Below, in pieces: positions 7,082-9,031 of a stretch of DNA of 9,031 bases (the first letter of the stretch is position 1; each line of letters begins with the position of its first letter). A program made the position numbers and the translations under genes. The notes beneath the pieces were generated by a model, which saw only the letters and a list, made by a program, of their open reading frames with translations, searched no databases and was not told the origin of the DNA. Source of the DNA: Lentisphaeria bacterium. Its GTDB lineage: Bacteria > Verrucomicrobiota > Lentisphaeria > JABSQK01 > UBA12247. The stretch lies in NCBI GenBank assembly GCA_003477185.1, contig DMTJ01000131.1, forward strand, positions 1-9,031. Direction: 5' to 3'.

Positions 7082-8147
7082 GACCGTAGAACGATCACGC
7101 AAGACCAGCACGCCCAAGGGCGGTGTTTTGGTATTTCTGGTGCTGCTGGCTGTAGCCGGAGCTTTTGTCGCCAATACGACCGGGCCGTGGAAAGGTTGGA
7201 TCGAGCGGATCAAAAATCCACAAGCGGCAGATTCAACGGAGCAGGCGCAGGTGGATCGTGAGGGCGATCTTGAGGAAGACGCCGCTGACGCTCGCAAAAT
7301 GCCGGGTGCCATGGATCAGATGGCCAACGAGGAGTCGGTCTACAAGGAGGGAGCATTTGTCGCTAAGGCACCCGAGGATGATTCCGGGAGCAAGGTTGAT
7401 AGCGAGTTTGAGGCGCTCTACAAGGAGTTTCTCAGTAAGCTCAAGGTGCCCAAGCCTGGGGACAGTATCAAGCTTCTGCTTTCCGATAATACGACCGTGG
7501 TCAGCGGGAAGATTAGAAGCATTACTAATGTGGCTGTCAAGGTTGAGATCGACAAAGGAATGATCGGCTATGCAATGCAGGCGCTGAGTGAGCGTTCGCA
7601 ACGTGCGCTGTTTCCGAAGCGAACTGCGAAGATTCTCGCCGCGCGCGAGTTTACGCGTCGCCGGCAGGCTAAGTTGGAGGTCAGTAAACCAGCTGCCACG
7701 AAGCCAGCAGCGATGAAACGCACTGGAACGCAGACCACGGCTGCGAAGGCCGCTAGCGGGACTACCCGCACAGTCAAGTATGATGCGCGTCCTAGCGCCA
7801 CGCCAGAGCATCTGAGGAGCAGCGTCGAGGCGATCGGTGTCTGGATTCAAGCGCAGCAACGGCGCATGGGCGGGAAGCTTGCGAACCGCGTCTTCGCCAA
7901 ACAGCCTGACAAGCAGAATGTTGTTTTGTACGTATACATGCATGATAATTTTCTACAGCAGGATCATGAGTGGCGCTATCAGGTGACGGAAGGCATCTGG
8001 CGGATCTGGTCTCTGCGCGCTGTAGATGCTGGTATTGTCTCCGGACCTAGCCAAGGGCATGTGGTGCTGGTGGGGCGGAAGAACAAGATTATCGGTGGCT
8101 CCGCGGCGCGAGAGGCATCTGAGCTCTGGGCTGAGAAGCGGTTGTGA
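7074..8147 (+). CDS. Single-pass membrane protein of unknown family (TTG start)
   Basis: From TTG 7074 this encodes 357 residues. A short basic N-terminus (about 1-16) precedes one hydrophobic helix at about 17-33 (GGVLVFLVLLAVAGAFVA), suggesting an N-in, C-out topology. Next comes an acidic, low-complexity stretch (about 55-120). A compact segment at 126-181 (PGDSIKLLLSDNTTVVSGKI and onward) has alternating beta character and could be a small Sm/SH3-like barrel. An Ala/Thr/Lys-rich linker follows at about 205-235. A C-terminal domain at about 246-357 has several Trp and Tyr residues, including HEWRYQVTEGIWRIWSL. I do not recognise a family for either folded part. The gene overlaps the TPR gene by 8 bases and has its own strong ribosome binding site. 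This implies coordinated production and perhaps physical partnership with the TPR protein. It ends at TGA 8145-8147. Confidence 0.8.
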   Translation: MSKTVERSRKTSTPKGGVLVFLVLLAVAGAFVANTTGPWKGWIERIKNPQAADSTEQAQVDREGDLEEDAADARKMPGAMDQMANEESVYKEGAFVAKAPEDDSGSKVDSEFEALYKEFLSKLKVPKPGDSIKLLLSDNTTVVSGKIRSITNVAVKVEIDKGMIGYAMQALSERSQRALFPKRTAKILAAREFTRRRQAKLEVSKPAATKPAAMKRTGTQTTAAKAASGTTRTVKYDARPSATPEHLRSSVEAIGVWIQAQQRRMGGKLANRVFAKQPDKQNVVLYVYMHDNFLQQDHEWRYQVTEGIWRIWSLRAVDAGIVSGPSQGHVVLVGRKNKIIGGSAAREASELWAEKRL

Positions 8148-8327
8148 ATCTTGCGCGGCTGAAACATGTCGGGGCTGGGTTCATAGCATCGTAACCGTGC
8201 GGCTTCAATCATCCTGAGCTTGTGCAGATTGGCAAGAAGCGCAAGATGGACTTACTCATTCAGTTCGCCCGCAAGAGTTTCGCGGATTCCGCATTTGCGA
8301 ATTCCGCAACGGTCGTTGAGAAGATGA
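8148..8327. other. Intergenic stretch without an intact gene
   Basis: No start with a ribosome binding site and no long reading frame is visible here. From 8195 one frame is open to the TAG at 8330-8332 and contains a coding-like run (VQIGKKRKMDLLIQFARKSF, beginning 8222). This could be the eroded 5' part of the pseudogene that follows in another frame, but I cannot assign it to any family. No terminator with a clear T run is visible after 8147. Confidence 0.4.
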
Positions 8328-8789
8328 CTTAGCCAGTCGGGCACGAAGCTGGTCGGGCGCTCGTCCATGGTCTCGATGTTTGCGGAGTCAAGGTTTCGCG
8401 ACTTTGCCCGGAGCGTACATAGCGAGACGCAGGTGCTGCTGAGCGCTACACTCGAGGCACTTTACTACGGCGATGAAGCTGAAGGGCTTGAGGCGTTGGT
8501 CGAGTTGCTCGCCGAGTACAAGCTGGCCAAGTGGCCATTGGTCACGGTCGTGAACGCGTACCTGAAGGCAGATACGGATCTGCTGGTGAAACCGACGACA
8601 ACTTAGTGCGTGATCGCAACCTTGGAGCTTGAAGGGCTAGAGTACAAGCCTCGGCCTAGCTGGGCATCCTACGCGAAGTGTCGGGAGGCAATCAACGAGA
8701 TGAAATCCCACGTGTCGCCTTCGTTGTCGCCTAATAATGCTGCACTTTGTGGTTTTCTAAGAATGAGTTTTACGGAGTTTGATGCTTGA
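8328..8789 (+). pseudogene. Broken gene of an unrecognised family, interrupted by an amber codon
   Basis: One frame reads through 8328-8789 with a single internal stop, TAG at 8604-8606. Both sides look like natural protein. Upstream is LEALYYGDEAEGLEALVELL followed by KLAKWPLVTVVNAYLKADTD and LLVKPTTT. Downstream is LELEGLEYKPRPSWASYAKC, then REAINEMKSHV and SPSLSPNN. The first in-frame ATG is 8367 and lacks a ribosome binding site. The K-W-P-x-x-T-V then V-K-P-T-T then P-x-P-x-W-x-x-Y spacing is reminiscent of an uncharacterised bacterial family I recall only vaguely, so no function is given. The 5' end appears lost or shifted: a coding-like stretch in another frame ends at 8330-8332, just where this one opens. 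As it stands only a 79-residue product (8367-8606) could be made. Confidence 0.45.
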
Positions 8790-9031
8790 GGAGAAAGAGA
8801 CTGATCGCAGGCGATTTGCTCTCGGCAAAGGGCAAATGCCAGTTTACCGAGAATCTTGTCGAGGCCGCCGCGTGTGACGAGGCAGGGGGCAATATGCCTG
8901 TGTGTGGAGCGGGCGAAGCAGCCTCGATCCGGGCTGCCGCGCCCAATGCCTTCCTCACGGTTGCAGTGGGGATCAACAATCCGGAGGTTGCTTCAGGGCT
9001 GGAAGCTATCCGGGCAAGCTTCGCCGCGATG
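8786..9031 (+). pseudogene. PyrF-like (orotidine-5'-phosphate decarboxylase) C-terminal fragment, open at the window end
   Basis: The frame is open from 8783 (after a TGA at 8780-8782) to the window edge; TTG 8786 is the first possible start. The visible product, about 82 residues, contains VCGAGEAASIRAAAP then NAFLTVAVGI then VASGLEAIRA. This parallels the PyrF C-terminal half, whose family pattern is V-C-S-x-x-E-A-x-x-I-R-A-A-x-P-x-x-F-L-T-V-T-P-G-I followed by V-A-T-P-x-E-A-I-x-A-G. Differences point to decay: the TPGIRP loop reads AVGINNP, and about a dozen residues normally holding the DQxR phosphate-binding element between GI and VA are missing. The catalytic DxKxxD half of PyrF is absent upstream, where the preceding broken gene lies instead. 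If functional, PyrF would decarboxylate OMP to UMP, but this fragment could not. It may alternatively be a divergent member of the OMPDC/HUMPS barrel superfamily. Confidence 0.4.

Overview
This is a moderately GC-rich bacterial chromosomal segment in which every recognisable gene lies on the + strand. It starts inside purM (AIR synthase, purine biosynthesis). Ten bases later begins a very large membrane-spanning Ser/Thr protein kinase carrying zinc ribbons and a C-terminal formylglycine-generating-enzyme (FGE/SUMF)-like domain. After a short gap come a 29-codon, extremely basic reading frame resembling the AURKAIP1/COX24-type (bS22-like) small ribosomal protein, a secreted or membrane-anchored TPR protein, and a single-pass membrane protein of unknown family that starts on TTG and overlaps the TPR gene by 8 nt. 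The last ~880 bases look decayed: a broken gene with a frameshift and an internal amber codon, followed by a fragment resembling the C-terminal half of PyrF (orotidine-5'-phosphate decarboxylase).

The organism cannot be named from the window. A eukaryotic-like kinase fused to an FGE-like domain, TPR-rich envelope proteins and a short basic COX24-type protein are all compatible with the PVC group (Planctomycetota, Lentisphaerota and relatives) or another deep-branching phylum with large signalling proteins; this is a weak inference.

Layout: 2-913 purM (5' end outside the window); 924-5080 kinase-FGE gene, whose frame breaks near 4821-4834 so that the uninterrupted reading frame instead runs to 5120 with a non-homologous tail; 5127-5160 a weak hairpin followed by T's; 5206-5295 bS22-like small protein; 5363-7081 TPR protein; 7074-8147 membrane protein with a strong ribosome binding site; 8148-8327 no intact gene; 8328-8789 pseudogene; 8786-9031 PyrF-like remnant running off the end.

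The kinase, TPR protein and downstream membrane protein all appear to place their distal domains outside the cytoplasm. They could form one envelope-associated signalling or assembly module, with the TPR and TTG-start genes almost certainly translationally coupled; a shared function is inference. I found no CRISPR array, tRNA, rRNA, insertion sequence or recognisable defence system. The items most worth a second look are the frame break inside the FGE-like domain, the unusual kinase architecture, the easily missed 29-residue gene, and the unrecognised TTG-start protein.
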